This document shows, one piece after another, positions 62,856 to 64,000 of a DNA stretch of 64,000 bases (within the stretch, counting starts at the first letter, position 1; each line of letters opens with the position of its first letter). Below the pieces are notes generated by a model. The model was not told the origin of the DNA. It saw only the letters and a program-made list of their open reading frames with translations, and ran no database searches. Both the position numbers and the translations under genes were made by a program. The stretch is from Methyloversatilis discipulorum (GTDB lineage Bacteria > Pseudomonadota > Gammaproteobacteria > Burkholderiales > Rhodocyclaceae), in NCBI RefSeq assembly GCF_000527135.1, contig NZ_AZUP01000001.1, positions 2,914,001-2,978,000 on the forward strand, read 5' to 3'.

Positions 62856-64000
62856 ATGGCTCGCATACTGGTCGTAGATGACGAAATGGGGATCCGCGAA
62901 CTGCTGTCGGAAATCCTCCGGGACGAAGGGCACGACGTGACGCTCGCCGAGAACGCTGCAGCGGCACGCGCTGCACGCACGGCGCAGCGGCCCGATCTGG
63001 TGCTGCTCGACATCTGGATGCCCGACACCGACGGCATTTCGCTGCTCAAGGAATGGGCTTCGGGCGGACAGCTGACGATGCCGGTCATCATGATGTCCGG
63101 CCACGGCACCATCGATTCGGCGGTCGAGGCGACCCGCATCGGCGCGATGGATTTCCTCGAGAAGCCGATCGCGCTGGCCAAGCTGCTGAGCGCGGTCAAG
63201 CGCGCGCTGGCGCGCGGCGCCTCGCCGGAGCAGCGGCCGAGCGCACCGTCACTGAGCGCGGTCGGACGCAGCGGCGCGTTGCGCGACCTGCGACGCAAGA
63301 TAGAACAGATGGCCGCCCGTTCGCGCGTTGTCCTGCTGCGCTGCGGCCCGTCCAGCTTCGGCGAACTGGCGGCGCGCACGCTGGCCGCACCCGGCCGGCG
63401 CTGGCTCGAACTTGCATCGATCAGCGGACCGATCACGCAGGAGCAGCTCGATGCCGCCCGCGGCGGCGTCATCCACACTGGCGACATCAGTCACCTGTCG
63501 CGCATGCAGCAGAAGAACCTCGCCTTCGCGCTGGAGCGGCTCGACCGCCTCGACGCGCGCCTGGTCGGCTGCTGTGCGCAGAGCGCACCGGAGTTGCAGG
63601 CCGCCGGCTGGGACGAGAGCGTGTTGGCCAGACTGTTCGAAATCGTGCTCCCGCTGCCGGCGCTGGCCGAACTGCGTGACGAAGTGGCCGATCTGGCCGA
63701 AGACGTGCTGAAGCACCTGATCGAGGCGGGCGAGGTGCCGGCACGGCGTCTGGCCGAGTCGGCACGCCCGCTGCTGCGTCAGCACGGCTGGCCCGGCGGC
63801 TACGGCGAGCTGGTATCGGTGCTGCGCTCGGCCGCGCTGGCCGCGCTCGACGACGAGGTCGACGCGAGCGCGCTGCGCGCGCTGCTGCGCCCGGCCGGCA
63901 CTCCGGTGCTGCCCGGCCTGGACCAGCCACTGCGCGAAGCGCGCGAGGCCTTCGAGCGCATGTACTTCGAACACCACATGGAACGCGAGGGCGGCAACAT
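62856..64000 (+). CDS. NtrX-like response regulator with degenerate AAA+ domain (partial, cut by window end)
   Basis: 381 complete codons are present. The receiver domain is intact: VVDDE, phosphoacceptor Asp52 in LLDIWMPDTDG, SGHGTIDSAV and LEKPIA. Where an NtrC-family Walker A (GESGTGKE) should be is RCGPSSFGELAARTLA, and the Walker B region reads GVIHTGDISHLSRMQQKNLAF; no GAFTGA loop is seen. The end, LREAREAFERMYFEHHMEREGGNM, begins the Fis-type helix-turn-helix and runs off the window. ATPase and sigma-54 activation are probably lost. Confidence 0.88.
   Translation, partial: MARILVVDDEMGIRELLSEILRDEGHDVTLAENAAAARAARTAQRPDLVLLDIWMPDTDGISLLKEWASGGQLTMPVIMMSGHGTIDSAVEATRIGAMDFLEKPIALAKLLSAVKRALARGASPEQRPSAPSLSAVGRSGALRDLRRKIEQMAARSRVVLLRCGPSSFGELAARTLAAPGRRWLELASISGPITQEQLDAARGGVIHTGDISHLSRMQQKNLAFALERLDRLDARLVGCCAQSAPELQAAGWDESVLARLFEIVLPLPALAELRDEVADLAEDVLKHLIEAGEVPARRLAESARPLLRQHGWPGGYGELVSVLRSAALAALDDEVDASALRALLRPAGTPVLPGLDQPLREAREAFERMYFEHHMEREGGN

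Overview
The window is very GC-rich and almost fully coding. Gene families and order (metG-apbC, pyrR-pyrB-pyrX, dprA-lysM-def-fmt-htpX-rsmB-ntrYX-like, smg-dprA, queE-queD, a PEP-CTERM protein) point to a betaproteobacterium. Together with the sulfur and C1-sulfur genes, this suggests Rhodocyclales, close to Methyloversatilis-like facultative methylotrophs. That placement is inference; there is no rRNA gene here. I found no tRNA, CRISPR array, transposase or integrase.

Region 1 (1-6.7 kb) is housekeeping: the end of probable proC, yggT, two uncharacterised proteins, acyP-metG, apbC and a small cytochrome c. Region 2 (6.7-20.3 kb) is a lithotrophic sulfur module. A leftward operon soxR-C-D-Y-Z-A-X-B-soxH-thioredoxin-methyltransferase faces a rightward flavocytochrome c sulfide dehydrogenase pair (fccAB/soxEF). 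The divergent control region carries a perfect 8-4-8 palindrome. An OmpW-like porin, a TusA-like carrier, a sulfide:quinone reductase-like flavoprotein and a DUF1641 protein follow. Region 3 (20.3-26.8 kb) has a TetR regulator and a FixL/FixJ-type two-component system, divergent from a methanethiol-oxidase operon (SBP56-family MtoX, SCO-like copper protein, MauG-like dihaem protein). MtoX would release formaldehyde, H2O2 and H2S from methanethiol. The H2S can then be oxidised by FccAB/SQR and Sox with SoxCD, so regions 2 and 3 look like one C1-sulfur catabolic island.

Region 4 (26.9-50.2 kb) is mostly core metabolism: dcd, a PEP-CTERM protein, a basic amino acid decarboxylase, folA-thyA, yqiA-uppP, a TonB-like protein, aroE-mtgA, srkA, queE-queD, a degenerate PBP1C, pyrX-pyrB-pyrR-ruvX-yqgE, a photolyase, membrane and thioesterase genes and an MBL hydrolase. 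Region 5 (50.2-64 kb) holds topB, smg, dprA, a LysM protein, def-fmt-htpX, a DUF2237 protein, rsmB, a DUF4390 protein, and an NtrY-like kinase followed by an NtrX-like regulator cut by the window end.

Recurrent oddities are familiar folds that have lost catalytic residues: a PBP1C without its SxxK lysine, a dihydroorotase homologue without the HxH pair, a QueD without the catalytic Cys, a SCO protein with CX5C, and an NtrX-like regulator with an eroded AAA+ domain. Terminator hairpins are clear after fccB, after the PEP-CTERM gene, between queE and queD, and after htpX.
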